Assembly (NCBI GenBank): GCA_030762935.1
Contig: CM060900.1
Coordinates: 284,538,284 to 284,602,283 of the forward strand
Direction of reading: 5' to 3'
Source: Hymenopus coronatus
Taxonomy: Eukaryota; Arthropoda; Insecta; Mantodea; Hymenopodidae
DNA length: 64,000 bases
The position numbers and the translations under genes are program-made. This document shows, piece by piece, positions 13,139 through 23,869 of the stretch (its first letter is position 1; each line of letters opens with the position of its first letter). The notes below the pieces were generated by a model. That model saw nothing but the letters and a program-made list of their open reading frames with translations, was not told the DNA's origin and did no database searches.

Positions 13139-14525
13139 TTACTTTTCAAAATATTTCCCCAGCATTATTTCCTCATTATGTGGCTTTAAATTAGTATGTA
13201 AATCTGATAGTATATTTCCACAGTGGGAAAAGGCACACTCAGCATCAACATTGGATTGTGGAATCCATAATGCTTGGATACTTTTCTCATTAAATGTTGG
13301 GTATTCATTCCTCATAGCCAGCAATATTGTCACAATATTAATTTGGTCCCTATTTACTGCTGCTTTCTTAATGCTGGCCTTCAAAGCACTATACCCATTC
13401 AGCTAGTTCATGAAGCGATAAATCTCTCGTCATAGGCATGTCAGCAATGACAGAATGCAGATTTTGACCAACTGAATTTGTTAATATATTTTGTTCATTG
13501 AATAATTTCCCCATATTGGTGATGAACCCTTGCCCTTTATCCTCACATTGTAGCAGTGATAGTTTTGTGTGACATTTGTGTCCTAAATTCTGGAATGTTT
13601 GTTTAATGCTGTAATTCTTGTGAACTAAAGTAACAAGTTTTTGTGTTTCTTCACCCATACACCACTACCTACTGCCTCAAATGTGCCAAGAATATGCTCG
13701 ATCTTTGACGTTAGTTTGCGCACATATGGGTATGAATTACCTTCAAGAACCTGAATTAGATAGACAACTGATTTACAGAGTTCCAAAAGAAAGGATGCTG
13801 AGGTCACTATCACATTCATATCATTTTGCGTAAGGTTTCTGAAATATGTGACTGCATAGCTTTTCTCTTGCAGTGATGAAGAAAACTCCTTAATATCTAT
13901 AACTTGTTCTTTAAGGTATTCGAATCATGAATTCCAGCGAGTTAATACAGGCATTGGAAACAGAGTGCACTTGCTCTCATCATATACATATTTCTGCCTT
14001 AGGAAGGAAAGGAAGCAGTGTTTTCCCTCCTTGTGTTCATAAACATTGCCTCGACTGAGCAACACAGGTAATGAGCTCAGAAGAAGGTTCGACCATATGC
14101 TGGCTATAATATTCAATTTGTGTGCCCAACATTGAATGTGCACCATACAGTCTGAAAATGGTATTTGCAGTGAATCCACACAGGCACCCATATATTGTGC
14201 TGAGTCTGAAAAAACTGCTACAACTTTATATCAAATTCAATACTGCAAGACATAACAACGCTTAATTTGGCACGAGAACATTCTGCTGCTGTTGCATTTT
14301 CCAGGACTTTGACCCCACCCACATATGTTCTAGTGGTTGCTGCACAAATAAGTGGACAAGGCAAAACTACAAAAATACATTGTCCTATGCTGTCTGTAGC
14401 CTCAATGCTCAGGATCACCACTGGCTTGTCCTTCACTGCCTCCTTTAGAGCCTGTACACGTTCCTCTCCAAGAACAGGAACATACTTGGTGTGCAATGTA
14501 TCAGCATGAGGAAGATCCACTACAC
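13139..14525 (-). pseudogene. hAT transposase exon 2 (catalytic and dimerisation region)
   Basis: Begins after a TTTCTTAG acceptor (14527-14526). The first two bases complete the Gly codon left by exon 1, giving NKYIPG|VVDLPHADTLHTKYVP. Further motifs in order: VVILSIEATDSIGQC (the catalytic Asp appears as Ala-Thr-Asp), HIQCWAHKLNIIASIWSNLL, FPMPVLTRWNS, VIQVLEGNSYPYVRKL-like, and the C-terminal dimerisation block WIPQSNVDAECAFSHCGNIL followed by LKPHNEEIMLGKYFEK and a stop at 13141-13139. Frames change near 14220, 13925, 13625 and 13390. The E-to-other changes in the usual ERxFS block (here ECAFS) are consistent with decay. Confidence 0.8.
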
Positions 14526-14924
14526 CTAAGAAATAGAGTCTCAGTAAATTCTTTGGACAGCGGCAGTTTCAGGGGGGGGGGGGGGAGGAACGACTGACCA
14601 AACATTTTTTTTAAAACCACTTATTTGCCAGAATTAATTCAGTATTCCCCTTAGTGGTGTAAATGGGGAAAGGGTAAATCACATAAAATCACTTTCACCT
14701 CCAGAAAATATCTTAAAGTGCATCTAGGTTGCAACATTTCCCATTTAATAAGAAGTAGCTTTATTTCTGTGCTGACAGCTGAGAGTAGGCACAATTTTTG
14801 TAGAATTCTGCTTTCCAGGGATTTCCAATTAAGTACACTACATCCAGGATTGAGACTTTAAAAGATTCAGTCCCCCCTTTTTATTTAAACTTCATGTTTT
14901 ATCCTTGAAAGAACTTGAACTTCA

Positions 14925-15055
14925 TGGTGTGACAGCCCGAGGAGAGCCACAGCTTGCCGAAGGGTACCCCACCTCTGCCTACTACAGGCGTCATGAGTGG
15001 GGTGGAGTATTGGAGGGTGGGACGTGATAGTGCCCCGCTCCTTCTCGGCCGGTTA
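14925..15055 (-). repeat. SINE copy 1, distal tail left of the Kolobok-like insertion
   Basis: G+C-rich sequence (CGGCCGAGAAGGAGCGGGGC on the minus strand, later TGACGCCTGTAGTAGGC) unlike the AT-rich surroundings but like the other side of the nested insertion. If the insertion is removed, this continues the SINE tail (ending GGTCGGGAAGGCTGCA at 16342-16357). That the two pieces were contiguous is an inference from composition and from the TTAA junction. Confidence 0.5.
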
Positions 15056-16337
15056 GGGGAGAAGATACCTTCTATCTCCGCCATGTTAAATTTGATATTT
15101 TCAATGTACCTTTTCTGAAGAACTATGAATAATAATGCAATGATTTTTTATCACATATACACACACTATTGGGCAATACAATGACATTTTTATGAGTATA
15201 TAGCATTAAAAATGGAACTTTAATAACTTTTTTTAATAATAACCCTTTTTTGGTACACTTGAAAAGAAAAAACATATATCAGAGCCCTTGATAATAATAT
15301 CTAAGTGTTAAAAAAATGCCAGTTAATAGATATGTGTCAGGGAAACCGGCTGTGAAAATTTCATTGCTCTAGGATAAGTAGTTTCAAAGAAAAGGTACAT
15401 AAGGCTTACAAAAACAAAAGTTACGGGAAAATGAGTTTAAAGTTTTACAGTACTCACAGCCTTTTAAAACATTCCTGCCCCATACTCAGTGTTGTCAAGA
15501 TCTTCTCTATTCCTCTTCTTGTTCCTTCTCCTCTGTCTAGCACTTCTATAAATGTCTTCTCCCTCCATGTCAGCCTTGGTAACACGATATTGCTCCATTT
15601 CTTTAAACATGTTTTAACATGTTCCTCCCCGCAATAATACCTAGATGTTGCAGCAGTTTCACCCGACCTACGTTTCCAGTATTGAATATCAGCACTGCAT
15701 CATAAGACCCAAATTCTAGTGTATTTTGTCCAACAAATACTGTTTAGGGGACTCAGTTCCACACAATGCTAGTAAAACTTTCGTTGGGATTTTTAGTTTT
15801 ACCATGTAGGCATTTGTTCAACAACTCTGTGTCTGCCAAACTTCTGAAGACAGGTTTTGTTGCAGTTAGTACAGAATTAGGTAGAGCGTGCTTGTGACTG
15901 TATTCTCCAGTCAATAATGCTTTATTATATTTACACCAAGTTTCTTCACCTTTTGGACACAAATTATGTCGCCTTTAACATATCAGTCGACGATTTATGG
16001 AAGAATATAGCCCAGATATCTCTTTTCATGGCCTCTACACTATTTACATCTCTCCTGATTGCCATCCCTTAGTACCTTTGAATATTGTCAATTTCCTTTT
16101 CTGTCAGTCTACCCCTACCCTAAACATAAAATATCAGAGAAAGTTCTAAGAGGAGCCAGAGAGTGAAAAGGGGGCGTGACCTACTCTGCAGCATGTGATT
16201 TAAACACACTTTTAGGTCCTTAAATAAGTTTCTGGTGCAAAACAAATTTATATTCATATAAAATACACTTCAAGCTGTGAAAATAAGCAAAAGAATAAAA
16301 AATGATATTTTCACAATTTTTAGGGTATCTTCTCCCC
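15056..16337 (-). mobile_element. Kolobok-like DNA transposon remnant, nested
   Basis: A 14-bp perfect inverted repeat (GGGGAGAAGATACC) sits at 15056-15069 and 16324-16337. The right end is followed by TTAA, and the left is preceded by TTA, so the usual Kolobok TTAA duplication is present with one base lost on the left. The minus strand holds a transposase C-terminal fragment at about 15962-15640: MCPKGEETWCKYNKALLTGE, KHALPNSVL, KPVFRSLADTELLNKCLHGK, NPNESFTSIVWN. That set of motifs belongs to the Kolobok/Mutator-like proteins common in arthropods. The rest is too decayed or deleted. The flanks on both sides belong to one SINE-like sequence, so this element landed inside it. Confidence 0.72.
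15640..15970 (-). pseudogene. Kolobok-type transposase fragment
   Basis: Minus-strand frame with CPKGEETWCKYNKA, HKHALPNSVL, VFRSLADTELLNKCLHGKT and NPNESFTSIVWN, then after a stop VFVGQNTLEFGSYDAVLIFN. The CPKG, WCKY, KCLHG and NPNES motifs are characteristic of the family. A related plus-strand copy is at 23.9-24.5 kb (NESANIIIWNRLLKTIFIGA). The N-terminal THAP and main catalytic part are absent. Confidence 0.75.
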
Positions 16338-16341
16338 TTAA

Positions 16342-16760
16342 TGCAGCCTTCCCGACCTTAAGCTGCTAAGTTTTCATTCAAGTAGCTACTCTGGGACCTA
16401 GCGAGGCTGAGTGAGACCCGTGCCAGGTTTCTCAGCAGGAGAAATAAAAAGCTCGGTAACTGCTGTAGTTCTTAGCGTCCCATTCTATGTTGGGCGTTAA
16501 AGACCGCTTAATTTTGCCCAGAGGCCTATTCTTTCAGGCTTGAGGTTCTTTACATGGCGTAAATCTACGATACGGGACCCCGGGCTTTACTTCCCTTCCG
16601 AAGGAAGCCATGCTAAAGATTCTTACGCCCGAAAAAATCCATCATCCTACGCCGGGTTGGAACCCGCGATCTTGAGTATATGAAGCTGTACCGGGAATCG
16701 AACCCAAGTCTCCCGCTTGGTAAACGCAGCCGCGCTATCACAGCGCTAAGGAGATGACCG
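16342..16760 (-). repeat. tRNA-derived SINE, copy 1 head and core
   Basis: On the minus strand a tRNA-like head (16755 to about 16690; box-B-like GGTTCGATTCCC) is followed by a second box-B-like GGGTTCCAACCC (16666-16655 region). Then comes a core reading ATGGCTTCCTTCGGAAGGGA, GTAGATTTACGCCATG, AGAACCTCAAGCC and GGCAAAATTAAGCGG. The same core, in the same order, is on the plus strand at 50.4-50.6 kb. The tail continues left past the nested Kolobok-like element to about 14925. No functional tRNA is implied: acceptor-stem pairing is not intact. Confidence 0.75.
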
Positions 16761-16829
16761 TCCTTGAAAGATATTGAACTTATACGTATTTCTTCAATAA
16801 ATTCAATGCTTGTTATTTATTTAGTCAAA

Positions 16830-16940
16830 ACATGTATTTCCGGTGAAATCTCTGCATTTAAATTTTGGGTTGAATACAATACCTTCTCTACAGAAAGTAA
16901 AGATAGGCAATCAAGTCTCATCCAAGATGAAAATGTCCCT
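16830..16940 (-). repeat. R1 repeat, 5' fragment
   Basis: The reverse complement contains TTTACTTTCTGTAGAGAAGG, CCCAAAATTT and AGATTTCACCGGAAATA, which match the 5' parts of R1 copies A, B and E. Only about 100 bp remain. Confidence 0.6.
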
Positions 16941-16944
16941 TAGT

Positions 16945-17300
16945 TCATATTTCAAAGCCAGCTCCTGTGATCTTCCACTGTTTCGCCGCTAACAACAATA
17001 GATTCTGGACAAATATTTTTGTTATATATCTTTCTGATTCGATTAACCTAGCCAATGGATGCGCTAAAATTTTGAGTCCCAAGATCCCCCCCTCCCCCCA
17101 CAGATATTGGCCTTTGGCATGGACACCATTTGGCCATCGGATAATGGATAACTCGCCAGATGGACACAAACATTTAACAGAACATGCCCGAAGCGGAATT
17201 CGAACCCGCGACCCTTTCACGGCGGAGCGTCGACGCCAAACGGTCAACGAGACCACGACTAACGAGGCCGGCCGAATCCCAAGAATGTTGGCCACCTTAA
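16945..17300 (-). repeat. Second tRNA-derived SINE
   Basis: Read on the minus strand, about 17270 to 17180 has an A-box-like TTAGTCGTGGTCTCG and a box-B-like GCGGGTTCGAATTCCGC, then CTTCGGGCATG and a non-tRNA body. The open frame of 116 codons across it is a by-product of the tRNA-like sequence rather than a gene. Confidence 0.6.
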
Positions 17301-18372
17301 AAGCCGGGTTTACGATGAACTTAAATGTAACGGGAAGTCATAACACATTGGATTAAATGATATTTGAATTGACGGTAACGAGAGTTTACGAATGCCAAAC
17401 TTCTTCCCGTTGTTAATTTTGATGTTAAATGGTAATTAGAATCAGTGGCAGGAAGGAGTATCATGTTAAAACCTGTCAATCGTGAGTCATTTCTGTTACG
17501 TTAATCCAACATTTCGGAACTTCAAGTCCAGTCATGTTAAGTTCGTCGTAATACCGGCTGAAGTGCCTTTCTGCACGCCATCAACTGGCTTAGCATTTTC
17601 CTCGAAGTTTCGAACCAGTTTCCAGTTTATTTGTATTGTGAATATTGCGTATTTTAGTTTTCTAGATGTTGGGCCGCATCCTGAAGCATTGGATATAGTT
17701 CTTTCTCTGTTTTTGACCACTGAAATCTACGTGGACACACAAATCAGAAACTCGCGTGTGTAATATGGATGTTTTGTGTTCTCAAGCATGGTGAACAGCC
17801 AACGCCGACACAGCATGTTATTACACAATAACAAAAAGGAATTAACGGATATACGAAAAAGCAACAGCGATTTTCGATAAATGACTTTAGCCGTCGAACT
17901 CGATTAAAAAGAACAAAGTGCCAAAAGAAAGCGCAACAAATAAATAGATTGCAAATGTAAATGAATCGGCAAGAATGACTCCAACTGCGATAAAAGCATG
18001 TCCAAAACAGTTCTCAGCCAAAAACGGAAAGTTTCTACAAGACAAACTTGATAGTTTTAGTTGCTTGACACCAATGTGGCTTCAAAAAGAAGAAGTGTGA
18101 TGTGCGATGCATAATCACGTGCGAGGGAATAGGGGTCATGCCATGGTTGCTTGATTTGATCATCACGTTATCCTCTTGGTTGGAAGCAACGCCATTTTAC
18201 TTCGATACCGTCCCCCCTTACAAGTGGCTTGCGTACTATATGGCGTGGAGCAAAGCATAACATTTCATAAATGTAAGCTTTAACACACATTTTTATTGCT
18301 GTAATCATACAGAGGGACCAGCAAATGGTGTTGCGAACGACGGGATCGTGAATGCAGGATACTACTGTCATT

Positions 18373-18376
<4 letters not shown>

Positions 18377-18404
<28 letters not shown>
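18377..18404. repeat. A28 homopolymer
   Basis: Uninterrupted run of about 28 A next to the hAT exon 1 donor. On the coding strand it is a poly-T just inside the intron. Confidence 0.85.
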
Positions 18405-18407
<3 letters not shown>

Positions 18408-18420
18408 TATTTGAACTTAC

Positions 18421-18782
18421 CTGGAATGTACTTGTTGAGAAACCTTCTAAGATTTGCATTCTCCATTTTTTTCAAGTGGAATATTTGCAGCAACGAATGC
18501 TTCCGTCAGATCCTTTCCTAATTCGTCTTTTTCTTGTTTATGACGCCTGTTTGGATTTCCAAGTAGTGTAGCATTTAACGTTGTCTGGTACTTCACTTGT
18601 TCTCTTTTTAGGGGCCTTGTGACTTTCTGTTGCCACATCTTTCTTGCAGCTATCCAGTCTATTCCAATTTACGATGGAGTTGCAGTATTTGCACATGCAT
18701 ATTTTCTTTTCGCGGTTAAAACATAAAATCCATCTTGTCGAAACTCATCTACGCGACTCTGCACCGTCACAATTTTCGGCAT
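18421..18782 (-). pseudogene. hAT transposase exon 1 (CGGBP1-like, BED-type finger)
   Basis: From an ATG at 18782 the minus strand reads a start MPKIVTVQSRVDEFRQDGFY, then, after frame shifts, a Cys/His finger (CKYCNSIVNWN, then a position where the second ligand set KKDVATESHKAP ends) and QTTLNATLLGNPNRRHKQEK, DLTEAFVAANIPLEKN. The exon ends ANLRRFLNKYIPG, with the last codon split after its first base, at a GTAAGT donor (18420-18415). This order matches CGGBP1-like hAT proteins. Three small frameshifts are visible (near 18705, 18590 and 18460). The finger should bind transposon ends. Confidence 0.78.
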
Positions 18783-19127
18783 TTGGGAAAAAGAACACTC
18801 GCAGACTTTTTTTTTTTTCTGTCAAAATCTCAAAGAAATGCTTCGTCTTGCACCTCCACTGTTTCATGTAAACAATAATAACACCTTACAATTCAAGAAG
18901 AAACACAACTTCTCACTCACTTGCTAATAGCGCCAGTGCCAACACCAGTCGCACTTTGAATTCATTGTTGAACTAAAAGAAAAGAAAGCGATTGGAAGTC
19001 GAAAAATAGGCGCTTCATTTTCACCAGATGAAACCGCCGTCTTGTGATCATTGTGCATTATTACAGCCATTATTAACGTTCGAAAACAATGAAAGGAAGG
19101 TAGAACGAAAACAGATTACAAAAGCTT

Positions 19128-19208
19128 CTTTATTATTGTTATTATTATTATTATTACTATTATTGTTATTATTATTGTTATATTATTATTATTGTTATAT
19201 TATTATTT
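19128..19208. repeat. ATT-rich trinucleotide microsatellite
   Basis: About 80 bp of TTA/TTG/ATA units, slightly interrupted. Confidence 0.9.
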
Positions 19209-19398
19209 TTTCTTTTTTGCGAACGTCGGAAATGGTGACCAATTTCGCGAAAAAATCGTGAATTACGGGCTAATTCGCAAAATAAACCTGAAACATAAAA
19301 AAAATCGCTAAGTGTTGCCAGCTTAAAACTGCATACAATTACGCAACAAACACAACTATATCTTAATTTCGAGAAAATCAAGAGTCCCTAATGATGAT

Positions 19399-21104
19399 TG
19401 AAAGGAAATTACTGGGCAAATAAGCTGGGATGCATACATTCATAATACTATATTTTAGAGGCAATTTCAGGGACATGTCTGTGCACTTTTCAAAGTTTCA
19501 GAGGTTTGTATGGATTCTTTTGAAAATGTCACTGTAATTGCATTGCTGTTTAGTTAATATGTATATCAAATTGCATTCAAAATGGATAAATATTCCTAGG
19601 TTATAAATTATTTTACTTATAAAGTTTGTTATGTAAGTATGCCACAAAGTCAAAATGTAATGCATCTCATAATTTGAGAAAATTGGTTGCAATTTTTGCA
19701 ATTGGAGCTTCATATCACAAGTAAAGATAGTATAAAAATATATTTTAAATAAATATGATGAGCATATTGTGAAATGTTTATAAACCTACTAATAATAATT
19801 TAATCCTTAAAATTTCAAAGAAAAACATTTCACATTTTCAAAGAAAAACTATTACTGATATTAGAATGTATTTTGTCCTGCAGAATGTTACTGTGGATAC
19901 TTGAGCACTTTCTGGGAAATTACAATGGAATTTAAACTGAGACTGAGACGTGTAACACTTTAAAAATCTGAAAATTTAGTTTTGAGAAAAATGCTAGTTT
20001 ATAAAATAGTATGCTAGGAAACATGATCTTAAACAACTTAGAGTGCTAAGCAAGGGGGTACATGACTCTATGGATGCCCAAAGGTTTGAACATCCATTTA
20101 ATATCATATATATATATATATAGGTAAGGAACTCGTAATGACCACAGAAGCAAGAATACTATCAGAATACTACGAAAGTACTACAAGGATTGTTGTAGAT
20201 AAAGTTAAACAAAAATAAATTCTTTTTTCAGAAAGACAAGTTTAATTAATATCTTTAACTTGAAATATTACATGAAACATTTTTACATTTAAGAGCAAGT
20301 TCTTGTTGATTGCAGTAAGTTGTTGAGAGTTTACAATTACAATAATTATAAAATGATAAGGATAATAAGTACAAGATACTAATGGTTGGTGGAAAATACA
20401 TTGCTTTATATTTTACAAGCTTGAAACTGTCCGGCTTGTAACTTTTGAGTAGGTAACTGCCCTTTGCTCTTTGGACAGGCTTGCTGATAATTCACAAGGG
20501 GAAAGTCATGACAGTGTTTAACAAGAACACCTCCCAGGATGTATGTGGGCATCATAACAATCACTTCCTGCACTGTCTAATCTCAAGAGATGTAATTTTC
20601 AACCTTACATAAAAACATACCTAAAAGAGTTTCGAAGTTATAACATCAAATTGCAGATTTTTATTTTTTTTCGTTGTCCTTTCAAAACAACCTATATAAG
20701 TGGCTATAATAAACAGTAATTTTTGTGCCTGGATACAGGCACTCCATTAAAGCATCCCATTGTTTTTTATGTGGCATCAAAAGCCAAACTGCATCATGAA
20801 AATTTGTGCATGCATTGATGATACTTGCCTGCAATAGGTAGTAATGAAACATTATTTCAATATGTGCCTATCAAACAGTGTGAATTAATTTATTTTAGAT
20901 TGTCTTTATTATTCATATAACCAATTTCAATAATAATCACTGGCTTTGGGGTTTACTTTTGTCATTTGTGCAATGGCACAGAAAAAGTTCTGTAGTTTAA
21001 AATATATACTTTTAATGTGTTTATAGCTTTTCCTTTAGTGGTGTGAATACTTGTATTTATGCTAATTATAGTAATTGATCATATACATTATTTTTTCTCT
21101 CTAG
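19399..21104 (+). other. spen intron sequence, nothing recognised
   Basis: AT-rich sequence directly upstream of the spen exon. It ends with a pyrimidine tract TTTTTTCTCTCTAG. A short TA microsatellite lies at 20108-20122. No gene, RNA or shared repeat seen. Confidence 0.45.
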
Positions 21105-21269
21105 CAGGTCAGGTAGTGAGTCAGGATCTAATTCTGGCTCAAGTCGTTCCCGCTCAAGATCTCGTAGCCGATCACATTCCAGTTCCAGCTCCAGTCAGTC
21201 AGTGTCAAGTAGCTGTAGTTCTGCAGGCACATCATCTCCAGGAACTGAGAAATCATGTTCTCCCCACAG
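21105..21269 (+). CDS. spen: split ends (spen) exon, Arg/Ser-rich segment
   Basis: Bounded by a TTTTTTCTCTCTAG acceptor and a CACAG|GTAAGA donor. The only open frame compatible with both splice sites starts in phase 2 at 21106 and encodes RSGSESGSNSGSSRSRSRSR, then SRSHSSSSSSQSVSSSCSSA and GTSSPGTEKSCSPHS across the junction. Such SR/RS runs precede the RRM2-4 block of Spen, a large nuclear RNA-binding corepressor (Spen/SHARP) in Notch, Wnt and nuclear receptor signalling. The acceptor is an NAGNAG (TAGCAG), so the exon may start at 21105 or 21108. Length 165 is a multiple of 3, so skipping it would keep frame. The spen assignment depends mainly on the following exon; other SR proteins have similar stretches. 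Confidence 0.72.
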
Positions 21270-21325
21270 GTAAGAAAAGCTTATTTTAAAGTAATGTGCT
21301 ATAATCATGCTCACATTCTCATTTT

Positions 21326-21328
<3 letters not shown>

Positions 21329-21390
<62 letters not shown>

Positions 21391-21400
21391 ATCTATCTGC
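21329..21400. repeat. AT dinucleotide microsatellite
   Basis: About 58 bp of (AT)n then CTAT units, 60 bp downstream of the spen donor site. Confidence 0.95.
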
Positions 21401-21589
21401 TAAATGCCTCTCCAGGATTTATGGCTTGTTCACTGAAACTTACAGCTGAATTCATTTAAATGATGAAACTGGCAGTTAAGAAGAATCAAGTTTAAAATTG
21501 AATCAGAATAAATTGGGTAGGATTTCCCTTGCTCAGGAAACACAAATGACTGATAATTTCTGGAGCCAAATGGCGTGACTCATTTTGGG

Positions 21590-22450
21590 TTCACTTGGAT
21601 CTGAATATCCAACATTTCACCGGAAATATGGGTTTTGGGGTCCCCTGAGTCCGAAAAAAGCCTGTTTGAAAAAGGGTCTGTGTACACTCGTGAGCGTGTG
21701 TGTGCATGTGCGTGCAGCATAGCCCCAAAACGAAAAGACTGTTAAATACCAAACTTGGTATTTAGGTTTAGTATCTTCCAAGGATGCGACACAAAGATTT
21801 TAAAAAAAAATCTCCCACTACAAAGTACCCTTTACATGGAAAAAAATTTGTATATTTTAATTTTCGTAAAAATGGCTATAACGATTTTGATTAAAATCTT
21901 CTATATTAAAGCTATTTATATGCGAAATAAAATGTATATCTCGAATTTTCTCTGAATAGCCTCTGGGAATAGCCTCTGAAGACCTCCTTATTCCTGATGA
22001 ATTTTCCCAAAATTTTCTTAACTGCTAAACCGTAAGAGATAGACAAAAACTCACTTCACAAAAAATTTACATCATGCCAAAACACACAATTTATGTCCTT
22101 TACGTTTTTGTTGTGGAGGTAACCTTTCGGAGATATTCCTTGTTATTGGTTTCAATTGTGAAGTACTTAAACTTTTCTCGGACAGGAAGTGTCCATTTTT
22201 CTTTTGTTCTACTCCTGGCCAAGCAAAGAAGCGATTTGCAATGACAATCTTATAACGATAGCTTTTAAAACATTTGACTATCACTTTAGCCTAGTGCATT
22301 ACCTTAGTTCCCTTTTACTTATAAGAACTAATAAGAGATTCTGCTAATGTTTATTTCGATCAGTATTGTGTAGAAAGAAGAATAATCTTTTGTAGGAAGT
22401 TTGTAGAGCAGCTAGAGAAAGTCATAAGTCACATCAGATTTTTTTCTAAG
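21590..22450 (+). repeat. R1 interspersed repeat, copy B
   Basis: Starts near CATTTCACCGGAAATATG (21612), continues TTTTGGGGTCCCCTGAGTCC, a GT-rich tract, CAGCATAGCCCCAAAACG, ACCAAACTTGGTATTTAGG, TTCCAAGGATGCGACACAAA, GCCTCTGAAGACCTCCTTAT, GAGATATTCCTTGTTATTGG and ends near CACATCAGATTTTTTT (22431-22446). One of the least decayed copies. It contains a 14-base tandem duplication (AATAGCCTCTGGG, 21955-21980). Confidence 0.8.
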
Positions 22451-22689
22451 AAGGTCTATAACATTAGAACTTTTTGTATTAAAGAGACATTTTTTTTTAT
22501 TTTTCCTTTTATGATGGTATTGGAAGCTATGCTGCCACTACAAATGTTTGTTTACAGCCAGTAAATATAAAGATGTGTTTTTCATAATATTTCTCAAGTT
22601 TTTGAAGGTGTTTGTATGATTTAACAGTTACAAGGTTTATTTTACTTTCTTTGGCACCTATGTAAATATAATCTACATAGTTCAACCCA

Positions 22690-23495
22690 CAAATTTGATG
22701 ACCAGATTTCACCAGAAATATATTTTGAGGTTCCCTGAGTCCAAAAAAAGCATTTTTAGAAAAAAGGTATGTGTGTGCATGCCGAAAAGGCTGTTAAATA
22801 TCAAACTTTCAAGGATGTGGCACAAAGATTAAAAAAGAAAGAAAGAAAAAAAAAAAAATGCCACAAACAACTCTTTACATAAAAAAATGTTTGGAAATTT
22901 TATTTTGCTCAAAAATGCCTCTAATGCTTTTGATTAGAATACTGCAAAAATGCCTCTAATGATTTTGATTAGCATACTGTATATTTAAGATATGTATATC
23001 ACTAATAAAATGTATGTTTTCAATTTTATAGAAATAACCTCTGAAAACCTCCTAATTCTGGATGAGTTTTGCAAAATTTTGCATAACAGTTAAACTGTAA
23101 GAGATGGACAAAAACTTACCACATAAAAAATGTATATGTCATTAAAATGCAAAATTTTATGTCGTACATTTTTCAGTTGATCATTTTGGAGATATACCTT
23201 GTAATTGGTTTTGATTTTAAACTCCCCAACTTTTCTCAAATAGAAGTATGCAAAGTGAACCAAACTTCAATTGTTTCACATAGCGACCAGCTTTTAAAAG
23301 ATTTGACTCGCTTTAGCCTAATGTATTATCTTTATTTCCCTTCTACTTGCAAGGAAGCAAGTAATAAGATAGAATTCTGCTAATGTTTATTTCAATTAGC
23401 ATGAAGTAGTTAAAAGAATCTTTGTAAGAATAAGTTGTATATAAAACAGCTAGAGAAACTAACATGAATATGGAATACATCAGATTTTTTAGTGT
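22690..23495 (+). repeat. R1 interspersed repeat, copy C
   Basis: Same block order as copy B from CCAGATTTCACCAGAAATAT (22702) to ATACATCAGATTTTTTAG (23478-23493). It lies 240 bp after copy B in the same orientation. It has an internal duplication of CAAAAATGCCTCTAATG-type sequence (22910-22965). Confidence 0.8.
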
Positions 23496-23869
23496 TAAAA
23501 TGAGGAGTTGAAGTAATTGGATCTTGGGGAGGGGGACAAATGTAGGGAAACAAAAGCCTAAAGTATTGAGTGAGATGTTGAGGTTAACCCCACTAGTTCT
23601 ATCAGTGAATTACTTCAGCATTCATGTTATGTTTCATGTTATGTTTCATTAATGGGAGTTGTAACATGTACAGATGTTGATAAAAAGCATTGTACATGTA
23701 AGGATAAACTAAAAGGTAAACATGAAAACTACCAAGGCACAGATGGGGACGTGAAAGTGTTTTAATTATTATTTTCAATTTATCCATACCATTGTACAAT
23801 GCACAATATGTAAATTATTTAGGTGATGATGATTCTAAGGGACACAAAGTTGTTCTTCAGGAGCCCCAT

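Larger units (their letters stand above)
14526..18420 (-). other. Intron of the hAT transposase gene
   Basis: A donor GTAAGT at 18420-18415 and an acceptor at 14527-14526 bound the interval. Phase 1 is kept on both sides. It contains, in plus-strand order, a run of 14 G at 14572-14585, SINE tail, Kolobok-like insertion 15056-16337, SINE head, R1 fragment, a second tRNA-like SINE, about 1 kb of unassigned sequence (17300-18377) and an A28 run at 18377-18404. The original intron was probably shorter. Confidence 0.7.
12893..19390 (-). mobile_element. Composite hAT element with 8-bp TSD and nested insertions
   Basis: Ends are defined by a short inverted repeat starting TAGGGAC (12893 onward, and 19390 backward; 11 of the first 13 bases match), flanked by the 8-bp direct repeat ATGATGAT at 12885-12892 and 19391-19398. 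Both features are diagnostic of hAT elements, though the duplicated site is low-complexity. The transposase gene is on the minus strand in two exons, 18782-18421 and 14525-13139, separated by a 3,895-bp intron with consensus GT and AG ends in matching phase. The intron holds tRNA-type SINE sequence, an R1 fragment, a 28-bp poly-T tract on this strand, and a Kolobok-like element. The coding exons contain frameshifts, so it is no longer autonomous. Confidence 0.82.

Noticed and set aside
14267..14509. 80-codon plus-strand ORF
   Set aside because: It is the shadow of hAT exon 2 on the minus strand.
16690..17270. Possible tRNA genes at about 16.7 and 17.2 kb
   Set aside because: Box A/B-like motifs are present but acceptor stems do not pair, and each is followed by a SINE body.
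16967..17356. 129-codon plus-strand ORF
   Set aside because: It is antisense to a tRNA-type SINE; composition and position explain it.
21059..21289. 76-codon ORF over the RS exon
   Set aside because: It is in a different frame from the RS-encoding one and runs through both splice sites.
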